Positions 52,201 through 59,451 of a stretch of DNA of 64,000 nucleotides are shown here, piece after piece. A model generated the notes under the pieces. It searched no databases, was not told the DNA's origin, and was given only the letters and a program-made list of their open reading frames with translations. The translations under genes were made by a program, and so were the position numbers. Position 1 is the stretch's first letter, and each line of letters starts with the position of its first letter. The stretch lies in NCBI RefSeq assembly GCF_004764705.1, contig NZ_SHLX01000013.1, forward strand, positions 124,001-188,000, in the 5' to 3' direction. Source of the DNA: Paenibacillus cymbidii. GTDB lineage: Bacteria; Bacillota; Bacilli; Paenibacillales; NBRC-103111.

Positions 52201-53288
52201 ATGACTCCTTGCCCTTGGGCAGCGACCTGGATTTGACCGTCGGGGTGGCCGCGTTGAATGGCAGCTTCACTGCATTGGATGCGATTCTCGACTACGATCC
52301 GGCTGATCTCTCCTTCGCCACGGTAACGAACGGGGCTTCCGTATCGTTGGCCGAATCGGCATTGGAGCTGCTGAAGCCGAACTATACGGTCATGAGCGCC
52401 GTCAATGAAGCCAAGGGGAAAATTCGCATCCTTGCGTTCACTCAAGATGAGCAGAACGCCGTCCGGAACGTCGGCTCGTTATTCAAGCTGCATGGCGCAG
52501 TGAAGGATGGCGCAACGTTAGGCGATACCGACGTGACCTTGGAGAAATTCGATGTGTCTTTATTCAACACGTCGGTTTCGCTAGACACCGGCGAGGCAGG
52601 CTATTCGTTCGAGATTCGCCTGGCGGACAACGCTGCGCTCGTTGCGGCTATCGGCAACGCGCAAGCCCTTCACGATGAAGCGACGGAAGGCGAGCTGCCG
52701 GGTCAATACGCCGAAGGCTCCAAAACGATTTTGTTGGCTGCGATCAATGCCGCAACAACCGTGAGCGTGAATATTCATGCGGAACAAACCGATGTGAATG
52801 CGGCTCTGCAAGCGCTGTTGCAGGCAATCGATACGTTCCATCTGGCCGTCATTCCAATTGACGCCGTTGACAGAACGATCTTGGCCGAAACCATTGCCTC
52901 GGCGCAGAATCGCTACAATAGAACGGCGGAAGGCAACCGGGTCGGACTCTACCAGACCGGTTCGAGAGACGCTCTGCTTGGCGTAATCGCAACGGCGAGC
53001 GGTATATACGCGCTTCCATCCGCGAATCAGACGCAGGTCAATCAAGCCGATGCGGCGTTGAAGACGGCTCTGTCGACATTCTCAACCAAGATCGTCACGC
53101 TTGTGCCGGGCGCAACAGCCGTTACCATTACCGACTTGTCCATCATCCTGCGTTACTTTGGCGTAACTCACGACGACCCGAGTTGGAGTGAAATCGAGCG
53201 GGCGGACGTGCTGAACGAAGGGGAAATTACGATTCAGGCGATTGCTGCGATTGCCCAGATGATTCTGGACGATTGGCTGCTCGAGTAG
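49293..53288 (+). CDS. Large secreted multidomain carbohydrate-active-like protein with cohesin and dockerin-like modules
   Basis: A 1331-residue protein; GTG start 49293 (GGAGGG 13 bases upstream), signal peptide ending near AQASG. Modules in order: a concanavalin-like jelly roll (about 60-330; ELYYRMYLKNDANW, KWYSIEVHIKLNDAGQSNG, RYFDNIVIST); an unassigned region (about 340-700); fibronectin III (APGAPTDVTAAAGNGKATVT); a CBM6/35-like module (GVLIEAEDFTFQSGG, SGLNLDYIVLHK); a cohesin-like module (LGSDLDLTVGVAALNGSFTA, ALDAILDYDPADLSF); two FIVAR-like helical repeats; and a C-terminal dockerin-like segment (TITDLSIILRYFGVTHDDPS, ADVLNEGEITIQAIAAIAQM). Several calcium-ligand positions of the dockerin are changed. 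No catalytic residues can be assigned. It follows the transporter/regulator operon that probably imports its products. Confidence 0.82.
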   Translation: MSLQTRKGNKLFHMLKMFIVIGALMAGMVVNPPALPSAQASGVSYSEDLQLPNIPGTEWIQPAPVNECANPDPAWIFCDDFEQDRSAQYFEGKSFVSNNRTAGAGWNGSTAVKGAFKQGIESAGGMKVAFGKTPSSYEAPVSHNGEKIRELYYRMYLKNDANWIGGGGYKLSRVTSLAENWAQPFIGHVWSGNSVPGNPDKDYLLLDPASGTDETGNLLSTEYNDFDHLRWLNQKKGLTPIFSSDYVGKWYSIEVHIKLNDAGQSNGVFEYWINNTLQASKTGMNWVGNYDAYGINTVLFENFWNNGAPQDQNRYFDNIVISTQKIDKDYDVNPAYVSGGNAQLGWHAEGGLVEGGELVVSTDGTYDFGNLGPTMLYRQSLSDEVPGTQLSANVPVGRGTVQPANEVGSPYVRAVPELPYGKGLEIGTPVKKIYVYDNQVHTEFYEHYYVYWPAEHQDNAKDKLLAATRSWGIKGIWHYLDADGYNSNTKSDVFSSSPGWDINGKYFSDGWKVMSNDSPISYFDTTSRSRMRDPNDLQRWRSSPMLKQFWVKSGPTPGSAAGSDGLYRLTDTSTGMVDSKSYKDIGQWTAANAPVVGYDRLTIPGFVEQFNIADHTELYFADIYQAVGPGAAARIEITDNADYNASTKITILDIQNWANHEVSAKIRKGIFYQETLVGKYVHLHDANNNPIYIGQLQDNITVPPATAPGAPTDVTAAAGNGKATVTFTAPVNDGGSAITGYTVTASPGNLVQSGTGSPIVFTGLTNNTAYTFTVKAVNDVGSGLSSAASNTVVPGSVKITPVATEDAEFKQGVLIEAEDFTFQSGGTVTIADRGQSHTTGNPLGNMFYNWDNAGHLLEWEFNVPESGSYRIGMKYSSSVPLSLRDLQVDGGETYTFHYPRTLGGWGDFDNALLQDSEGNDLLFDLAAGTHKIRMTNVSSGLNLDYIVLHKMNDGPLLPPTAGAASITGNHDSLPLGSDLDLTVGVAALNGSFTALDAILDYDPADLSFATVTNGASVSLAESALELLKPNYTVMSAVNEAKGKIRILAFTQDEQNAVRNVGSLFKLHGAVKDGATLGDTDVTLEKFDVSLFNTSVSLDTGEAGYSFEIRLADNAALVAAIGNAQALHDEATEGELPGQYAEGSKTILLAAINAATTVSVNIHAEQTDVNAALQALLQAIDTFHLAVIPIDAVDRTILAETIASAQNRYNRTAEGNRVGLYQTGSRDALLGVIATASGIYALPSANQTQVNQADAALKTALSTFSTKIVTLVPGATAVTITDLSIILRYFGVTHDDPSWSEIERADVLNEGEITIQAIAAIAQMILDDWLLE

Positions 53289-53303
53289 TTCGAAAGGTTT
53301 ATG

Positions 53304-53333
53304 GGGGGAAGATGCTTCGTCTTCCCCCTTTTT
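53304..53333 (+). terminator. Intrinsic terminator between the dockerin-like and cohesin-SLH genes
   Basis: GGGGGAAGA, a TGCTTCG loop, TCTTCCCCC and TTTTT. The two genes are therefore likely separate transcripts or only partly co-transcribed. Confidence 0.85.
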
Positions 53334-53367
53334 CCATTCAAGCTGAACAGGATAGGAGCGCTTCCCA

Positions 53368-54444
53368 ATGAAAATAAGATTACCCTCCCGAATCCTCTTC
53401 CTTGTATGCATAGCGGCCTTGTGTTGCTGCGCGGCATCGCCTGTTGCGCTTATGGCCGATAACGCCGACAACGCCGCTATCCGGGAAGATGTTCTGTTTC
53501 GTCTCGATCCTGCCAATTCCGAAACGAAAGACGAACTCGTCGTTAGCCTGTTCGCTCGGCACGCTTCGGATGTGTATGCCTTCGAAGTCAGGCTGGAGGT
53601 TGAACCTCGGAACTTGCAGCTGATCGATGCGCACAGCGAGCTTCCGGGCATGTCGACCGAACCTGTCCCAAGCGGGCAACAGATTCGATTCGCCCATACC
53701 CAGCTTGGCCGAATACCGGGCCAGTCGGGGGATCTGAAGCTCGTCACTTTCGTATTCAAGCTGCTGCATAATGGGGATTCCGCGATTCGTCTGCATCAAG
53801 TCAGCTTGATCGCCTCGGATTTGAGCAAGACGGTTTACGAGACCGACAACGAATTGCAGGTGGAAGATCCGTTCGTGCCGGTTTCATTGACCGACATCGC
53901 CGGACACTGGGCGGCCCAGGCTATCGTGCAGGCTGTCGGCCTCGGGTTCGTCGAGGGGTACCCCGATGGCACATTCCGTCCGCAGCGGGAAGTGTCGCGA
54001 AGCGAATTCGTTACGCTGCTGGGGCGGGCGCTTCATCTGGAGATGCCGGGAAGCAAACGGCAGCCCTTGGCGGATGACAGCCTGTTGCCCGAATGGGCCC
54101 AACCTTATATTTATGCGGCAATCGATAAAGGGTGGATCGTCGGTTACGAGGATGATACCTTCCGTGCCGATCGTTCGATTACCCGCATGGAAATGACCGC
54201 GATCATCGCGCGAACGGTCGGCGTAAAATCGGCAACCGGCGGCTTGGCTTACGTCGATGCCGATCGAATCCCGGCTTGGGGGCATGATGCGGCAGCTACC
54301 GCAACAACCGTTGGCCTCGTTCAAGGCAGAGACGATCACACATTCGCCCCGAACGACAACTCGACTCGAGCGGAAGCCGTCGTATTGATATTGAACTTGC
54401 TGCAGGCAATCGACCGAGGAGACGTCGAAATTCACTATCATTAA
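53368..54444 (+). CDS. Cohesin-SLH surface anchor protein
   Basis: A 358-residue secreted protein with signal peptide (MKIRLPSRILFLVCIAALCC, cleavage near ALMA). Residues about 39-150 form a cohesin-like beta sandwich (ELVVSLFARHASDVYAFEVR, LEVEPRNLQLIDAHSELPG, RFAHTQLGRIPGQSGDLKLV, TFVFKLLHNGDSAIRL). Three SLH domains fill the rest (TDIAGHWAAQAIVQAVGLGF with DGTFRPQREVSRSEFVTLLG; WAQPYIYAAIDKGWIVGYED; ADRIPAWGHDAAATATTVGL). A single cohesin joined to SLH is the layout of small anchoring scaffoldins in cellulosome bacteria. It is adjacent to a protein ending in a dockerin-like segment, so the two may interact at the cell surface; binding specificity is untested. Confidence 0.85.
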   Translation: MKIRLPSRILFLVCIAALCCCAASPVALMADNADNAAIREDVLFRLDPANSETKDELVVSLFARHASDVYAFEVRLEVEPRNLQLIDAHSELPGMSTEPVPSGQQIRFAHTQLGRIPGQSGDLKLVTFVFKLLHNGDSAIRLHQVSLIASDLSKTVYETDNELQVEDPFVPVSLTDIAGHWAAQAIVQAVGLGFVEGYPDGTFRPQREVSRSEFVTLLGRALHLEMPGSKRQPLADDSLLPEWAQPYIYAAIDKGWIVGYEDDTFRADRSITRMEMTAIIARTVGVKSATGGLAYVDADRIPAWGHDAAATATTVGLVQGRDDHTFAPNDNSTRAEAVVLILNLLQAIDRGDVEIHYH

Positions 54445-54473
54445 CGACAAGTTGCGGTTCCGCGTCACACATG

Positions 54474-54506
54474 AAAAAGGGCATCCGCTCGGGATGCCCT
54501 TCTTTC
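54474..54506 (+). terminator. Intrinsic terminator after the cohesin-SLH gene
   Basis: AAAAAGGGCATCC, GCTC, GGGATGCCCTTCTTT. It also lies just past the stop of the convergent acetyltransferase gene and may serve both. Confidence 0.85.
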
Positions 54507-54510
54507 ATAG

Positions 54511-55722
54511 CTAGACATAGTTCAACCCGCCGGGATACGGCAGCGGCACAGGAATTCGCCCCCACCGCGCCTCGAGCTCGCGCAATACCGCGTCCAACTC
54601 GCTCTCCGCCGGTGAAAACAGCCAATCGCTCCATTGCTGGGCGCTCAGTGTCGCCAATCCTTCACTGCCATCCTCACTTTCGCCCGGTGCACGCGCTCCC
54701 TTGCCGATGCCCTTCGTCCATCCGATCGTTACACTCCCGTCCTGCCAGGTCTGTACGAGCTTCAACCTCCCGACAGCTCCTTGCGCCAGATAGAACGGTT
54801 CCAACTGCTCCAGCAGCCGCGCCGAGTCGATCACCCGGATCGTACCGGGCATCCGTTGCGAGTCGCCGATGCAGGCTGCAGCCTCCAGCTGCCTCCGCAA
54901 CGCCTCCTCCTGCCAGCCAAACGGTACTTCGCATGCCTCCGCAGCATGCAGCTTCATGGCATAGCCGACCAGCGCGGCCACCCGCTCCGTATCGCCCGCC
55001 CACTCCACCAGCCCCATCCGGTTTCCGCGCTCCCGATCACGTGCCACACGGACGACGATGCAGGCGAGCAGGTCACCGTCGCGCTCTGCCACATACACGC
55101 GATGCCGTTGCCGCTCGCCGCTGGCAAACGCCTCGGAGGCGATCAGATCGGCCAGATCCCATATGCTGCGCTCGAACCGCACCGCCGTTCCCCGGTCTAG
55201 CTCATGCAAACGAAACCAATCGGCCGCCACTCTCTCCCGCAGCACCACTTCTTCGCTGTCCGTCAGCCGTCCCAGCCGTTCCGCGCTTTCTCGTCCCAGC
55301 GCCGCCTTCACCATCCCGCCGTAGCGCAAGCAGCGGTGCCGGGCGTACAGGCTGCGGGCGCCGGACACGAATAACAACGACGCCCCGGCTTCTTCGATCC
55401 GGGCGATCGCCGCCTCCATCATCCGATTCGCCACGCCGCGCCCCTGCCATTCGGGATGCGTGCACACCTGGCCCAACTGGTACACGGAGACGAAAGCCGG
55501 TCCGATCCGCATGACAGACGGCACGAGGCCCATAAAGCCGACGATCCGGTCCCCCGCGAAGGCGCCGATCGACTGGCCGAGCGAATCGGAGAACGAACGG
55601 GCGAACGCGATCTCCATCGTGCGTTCCCCTTCTTCGCGGAACACCTCGTTCACGAGCCGGATCGCCTGGGCCCAATCGTCCCGGGCGACCGGGCGAACCT
55701 GTATCGCGAGCTCCCCCGTCAT
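54511..55722 (-). CDS. GNAT-family acetyltransferase, Eis-like
   Basis: A 403-residue protein. The N-terminal GNAT domain has the acyl-CoA motif VCTHPEWQGRGVANRMMEAA (QGRGVA), preceded by VYQLGQVCTHPEW. A second, more degenerate domain and a C-terminal SCP2-like region complete the Eis-type arrangement (length about 400 is typical). Start ATG 55720-55722 has no strong ribosome site. It converges with the cohesin-SLH gene and is followed at 70 bp (upstream side) by the permease operon on the same strand. Eis relatives acetylate amines including aminoglycosides, but the substrate here is unknown. Confidence 0.83.
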   Translation of the reverse strand: MTGELAIQVRPVARDDWAQAIRLVNEVFREEGERTMEIAFARSFSDSLGQSIGAFAGDRIVGFMGLVPSVMRIGPAFVSVYQLGQVCTHPEWQGRGVANRMMEAAIARIEEAGASLLFVSGARSLYARHRCLRYGGMVKAALGRESAERLGRLTDSEEVVLRERVAADWFRLHELDRGTAVRFERSIWDLADLIASEAFASGERQRHRVYVAERDGDLLACIVVRVARDRERGNRMGLVEWAGDTERVAALVGYAMKLHAAEACEVPFGWQEEALRRQLEAAACIGDSQRMPGTIRVIDSARLLEQLEPFYLAQGAVGRLKLVQTWQDGSVTIGWTKGIGKGARAPGESEDGSEGLATLSAQQWSDWLFSPAESELDAVLRELEARWGRIPVPLPYPGGLNYV

Positions 55723-55791
55723 GACGAATGCACCGAGGTCCCATGATTAACCGATTTCTGCACTAATCCCGACTCCTTCGCCTGAAAATAC

Positions 55792-56676
55792 CTATTCCTT
55801 CAACGATCCGATCATAACGCCTTTGACAAAATATTTTTGCAGAAACGGATAGAGCAGCAAGATCGGCAATGTCGCCACCATTACCGTCGCGTACTTGATC
55901 GTCTGGGCGACCTGATAACGCTCCGTCGAATCGACGCCGGTCAGCATCTCCTGCATCATATTGTTGGTCAGCAGCAATTCGCGCAGGATAAGCTGCAGCG
56001 GAAACTTGTCGGCATCGGTCAAATAGACCAAGGCGGCGAAGTAAGCGTTCCAGTGGCCAACCGCATAAAAGAGCAGCATAACGGCCATGACCGGCAATGA
56101 GAGAGGGATGATGATGCGAAACAGAATCGTGAAATCATGGGCTCCGTCAATCTTCGCCGATTCCTCCAGACTGTGCGGCACGGCCTGGAAGGAAGTCTTC
56201 ATGACGATCAAATTCCATGTGCTGATCGCACCCGGAACAATAAGCGCCCAGCGCGTGTTGTAAAGCCCGAGGTCGCGGATCAGCAGGTACATCGGGATAA
56301 GCCCCCCGCTGAAAAACATCGTGATCGTGATCATGATCATCAGTTGGTTTTTCAGCAGCAGATTGCGCCTTGACAGCACGTATGCTCCGAGACTCGTCAT
56401 GAACAGATTAAAGACGGAGCCGACCGCTACGTAGAAGATCGTGTTCTGATAACCGGTGAGAATCCGGCTGTTGGCGAATACGGTCTTATAGGCGTCAAGG
56501 GAAAAGCCCAGCGGCGAAAGCAATAGTCCGCGGTGCTTCATCAATTCCAATGCGTCGCTGACGGAGGCGAAGGCGATGTATAGAAAGGGATACAACGTCA
56601 CGGCGATGAGCGCCAGCATGAAAATCGTGTTGGCCGCGTCAAAGGAGATTTCGCCCGGGCTGCGTTTCATCTTCAT
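55792..56676 (-). CDS. Sugar ABC transporter permease, YtcP/CarB-like
   Basis: A 294-residue membrane protein with six helices. The EAA loop is HSLEESAKIDGAHDFTILFRIIIPLSLP and the C-terminus LPILLLYPFLQKYFVKGVMIGSLKE is the family signature. It is third in the minus-strand operon binding protein, permease, permease, separated from the upstream permease by 13 bp. Its N-terminus (MKMKRSPGEISFDAANTIFM) is cytoplasmic. Confidence 0.93.
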   Translation of the reverse strand: MKMKRSPGEISFDAANTIFMLALIAVTLYPFLYIAFASVSDALELMKHRGLLLSPLGFSLDAYKTVFANSRILTGYQNTIFYVAVGSVFNLFMTSLGAYVLSRRNLLLKNQLMIMITITMFFSGGLIPMYLLIRDLGLYNTRWALIVPGAISTWNLIVMKTSFQAVPHSLEESAKIDGAHDFTILFRIIIPLSLPVMAVMLLFYAVGHWNAYFAALVYLTDADKFPLQLILRELLLTNNMMQEMLTGVDSTERYQVAQTIKYATVMVATLPILLLYPFLQKYFVKGVMIGSLKE

Positions 56677-56689
56677 CTCGATCTCCCCT

Positions 56690-57667
56690 TTACCATAGAC
56701 TCGTCTCGGAGACGCGTCGGCTGACTTTGTTCGCCAGAATCAGCAGCGTGAAATTAATGACGGAATTAAACACGGAGACTGCCGTGCTGAAGCTGTAGTT
56801 GGCTTCCAGAATCCCCTTGCGATAAACATAGGATGAAATAACATCCCCTGTTTCATAGGTAAGCGGATTGTACAGCAGAATGATCTTGTCGCTGCCGACG
56901 CTCATCATGTAGCCGAATTGCATGATCAGCATGATGATGCAGATCGGCATGATGCCCGGCAGCGTGATATGCAGCGCCTGCCTGCCCCGTCCGGCCCCGT
57001 CCACCTTGGCCGCTTCATACAGCGTCGGATCGATATTCGCGATCGCCGCGAGGTAGATGATCGTCGACCAGCCGAGCCCTTGCCAGACTCCGGAGCCGAC
57101 ATAGATCGTGCGGAACCATTCGGGCTTCTGCAGGAACGGGATCGCTTCGCCGCCGAGCAGAACGATGAGTTGATTGATCAGCCCGTCCCGGGCCGTGAAG
57201 TCCGTAATCATCCCCGCGATGATCACGACCGCGATGAAATGCGGCAGATAGGAGATCGTCTGAACCGTTCGTTTGAACCAGTTTCGGCGGATTTCATTCA
57301 AGAGCAGGGCGAACACAATCGGCAGCGGGAAACCGAAGAGCAGCTCGTAAAAGTTGATCAGCAGCGTATTTTTGATCAGCCGCCAGAAGTAATAGCTGTG
57401 AAAAAAGGTCAGGAAATGCTTGAAGCCTACAAACGGGCTGGAAAGAAACCCGACGCTGGGGCTGTAATCGCGAAATGCGATCTGGAGCCCGTAGATCGGA
57501 TAATAGTGAAAGATCAGGTAATACGCCACGACCGGGAGCGCCATGAGATAGATGTGCCGGTTTCGTCCCAAATCGCGCAGCAGCCGCGTCCGGTAAGGAG
57601 GAAGGGCGGTCGCGCCGCCCGCCCCTTTCCTTGTCGCCCGATTTCCGTTTCGCATAGGCAGTTGCAT
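56690..57667 (-). CDS. Sugar ABC transporter permease, LplB-like
   Basis: A 325-residue permease. I start at ATG 57665-57667, with GGAG seven bases upstream; the longer reading to 57694 needs TTG. The N-terminal tail is Arg-rich (MQLPMRNGNRATRKGAGG), followed by HIYLMALPVVAYYLIFHYYPIYG and the LplB coupling loop LYEAAKVDGAGRGRQALHITLPGIMP. VQTISYLPHFIAVVIIAGMI is the usual second signature. It follows the binding-protein gene by 23 bp. Confidence 0.93.
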   Translation of the reverse strand: MQLPMRNGNRATRKGAGGATALPPYRTRLLRDLGRNRHIYLMALPVVAYYLIFHYYPIYGLQIAFRDYSPSVGFLSSPFVGFKHFLTFFHSYYFWRLIKNTLLINFYELLFGFPLPIVFALLLNEIRRNWFKRTVQTISYLPHFIAVVIIAGMITDFTARDGLINQLIVLLGGEAIPFLQKPEWFRTIYVGSGVWQGLGWSTIIYLAAIANIDPTLYEAAKVDGAGRGRQALHITLPGIMPICIIMLIMQFGYMMSVGSDKIILLYNPLTYETGDVISSYVYRKGILEANYSFSTAVSVFNSVINFTLLILANKVSRRVSETSLW

Positions 57668-57690
57668 AGTCGTCTCCGATTCGCGGGTGA

Positions 57691-59310
57691 TCAACGCCGT
57701 TGGTAGCGCTTATACGCCGCTTGCTGGATGGCGACCGCGCGTTCGATCCCCATATCCTTAAGCGTTTTGACAAAGGCGTCGAACTTCTCCATCGGCTCTA
57801 CGCCCATGACGAATTTGTCCAGCTTCTCTTTGGTAAACGTGTTGATATCGTTCATGATCGTGGCGTATTCCGTGCTCTCCTCCGCGGTCGGGGTGAGGCG
57901 CGGCAGATGCTTTTTATTATCCGCATTCATCCAGGTGGTCAGCGAATCGGCGCCGTTCTTCATGGCTGCCGATCTTTGCTCCATCCAGCGTTTATCCTGA
58001 ACGAACGGACCGTATGCGGAGGAGAGCGTCGTGCGGCCCATCAGACTCGTGTCGGCGAGAGCGCTGGCAATGAACTTGGGTTCGCCGTTCACCATGTTGT
58101 AAGTCATGCCTTCAATCCCGAAATTGAACAGCTTATGCCCCACGTCACCGTAATTGAAATCCAGCCACTGCACGAGGGCGGGAACGTTTTTGGCCGATGT
58201 GGTGATCGCCGCGCCTGTGCCATCGAAGTACGGGTCCTGCTGGCCGATGATCGGCTTCGTTCCCTTGACCAATACCGGATACGGCGCCGCCTTGATTTCA
58301 AAGGTCGGGTGCTTATCCTTCATGAGCGCATTTTCTTTGCCTACCGTATTCTGAACCAGGGTGCCCAGTTGGTCTCCCGTCAGCTTGGCATCGCGCAGCT
58401 TGTTGTCCATCGTCACATAATCCGGGTCGATCAGACCTTCCTTGTACCATTTGTTCAGCAGGGTGATGTATTCCTTAAATTCCGGCTGAAGCATGCCGTA
58501 CTTGACGACGCCGTTCTCCTGGTAGAAATCGTTCTTGATCCCCCACGCCGCCTGGAACCCAAACTGACTCCATTTGTAATATAGCGGTATTTCGTCGGCT
58601 TTGCCGTTTTTGTTCGGATCTCCGTTCTTAAACGCTTTCAAGACGGTGTACCATTCGTCGATCGTCTCCGGCATCTTCAGCCCCAGGTTGTCCAGCCAGT
58701 CCTTGCGCAGCGCGATGCCGCTATACGTCAGCAAATAAGCGTCTCCGCGGTAGAAGGGAAAGGCAAAGATCGAGCCGTTGTCCGTGCTGATGAGTTTCCG
58801 CATCTCCGGATTATCCTTCAGTAGCTTGGTGAGGTTCGGCGCGTATTGGTCGATATAATCGTTCAGTCGGATGATTTTGCCGTCTTTGATGTATTTTTCC
58901 GGTCCGCCGGCAAGGGAGATCCAGCCTTCCTCGATAATATCCGGCAAGTTTTTGGAAGCCATCATCAGGTTGAACGATTCGTCGCTCTGCGGGTGGATGA
59001 ACTCGGCGTCTACGCCGGTCAATTCCTTTTTCTTTTTGTAGGCCTCGTGTTCGCCCAAATTTTTGATGCTGGCGGCCGCATTGCTGTTCAAATAGACATA
59101 GTAGGTCAATTTGTCCAGCTTCTCTACTTTGGGCGCTTCCGACGGCTTTGCCGATGCCGATGCCGACGGGCTCGTGCTTGTACCGGGCGCCGTCGCGGTC
59201 GCGGCTGTGGTCCCTCCCCCATCCGAGCTGCTGCAGCCGACCACCGCGACGATCAGGGGCACCGCTGCCGCGGCCCGCCAGCGGAATAAACCATTGACCT
59301 TCCCTTTCAT
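57691..59310 (-). CDS. Extracellular solute-binding lipoprotein of a sugar ABC transporter
   Basis: A 539-residue lipoprotein, ATG 59308-59310 behind GAAGGAGG. The signal ends with lipobox VAVVGC, followed by a low-complexity Ser/Thr/Gly linker (SSSDGGGTTAATATAPGTST). LNDYIDQYAPNLTKLLKDNP, YSGIALRKDWLDNLGLKMP and DGTGAAITTSAKNVPALVQW are typical of LplA/YtcQ proteins. It heads a three-gene transporter operon and lies just downstream of two membrane AraC regulators on the same strand, which probably control it. Ligand unknown. Confidence 0.92.
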   Translation of the reverse strand: MKGKVNGLFRWRAAAAVPLIVAVVGCSSSDGGGTTAATATAPGTSTSPSASASAKPSEAPKVEKLDKLTYYVYLNSNAAASIKNLGEHEAYKKKKELTGVDAEFIHPQSDESFNLMMASKNLPDIIEEGWISLAGGPEKYIKDGKIIRLNDYIDQYAPNLTKLLKDNPEMRKLISTDNGSIFAFPFYRGDAYLLTYSGIALRKDWLDNLGLKMPETIDEWYTVLKAFKNGDPNKNGKADEIPLYYKWSQFGFQAAWGIKNDFYQENGVVKYGMLQPEFKEYITLLNKWYKEGLIDPDYVTMDNKLRDAKLTGDQLGTLVQNTVGKENALMKDKHPTFEIKAAPYPVLVKGTKPIIGQQDPYFDGTGAAITTSAKNVPALVQWLDFNYGDVGHKLFNFGIEGMTYNMVNGEPKFIASALADTSLMGRTTLSSAYGPFVQDKRWMEQRSAAMKNGADSLTTWMNADNKKHLPRLTPTAEESTEYATIMNDINTFTKEKLDKFVMGVEPMEKFDAFVKTLKDMGIERAVAIQQAAYKRYQRR

Positions 59311-59451
59311 ACTGCTTCCTCCTTCAATTCACCACATCGTGTAGGGAGCACCCTGCGGTTGCGCTTCCCCCGAAACCATCATGCCCCACGCGGAGGGTCG
59401 TTGGGTATGCTCCATGCTTCCGTTTCATGATCCAATCTTAAGTTCGGCGGG

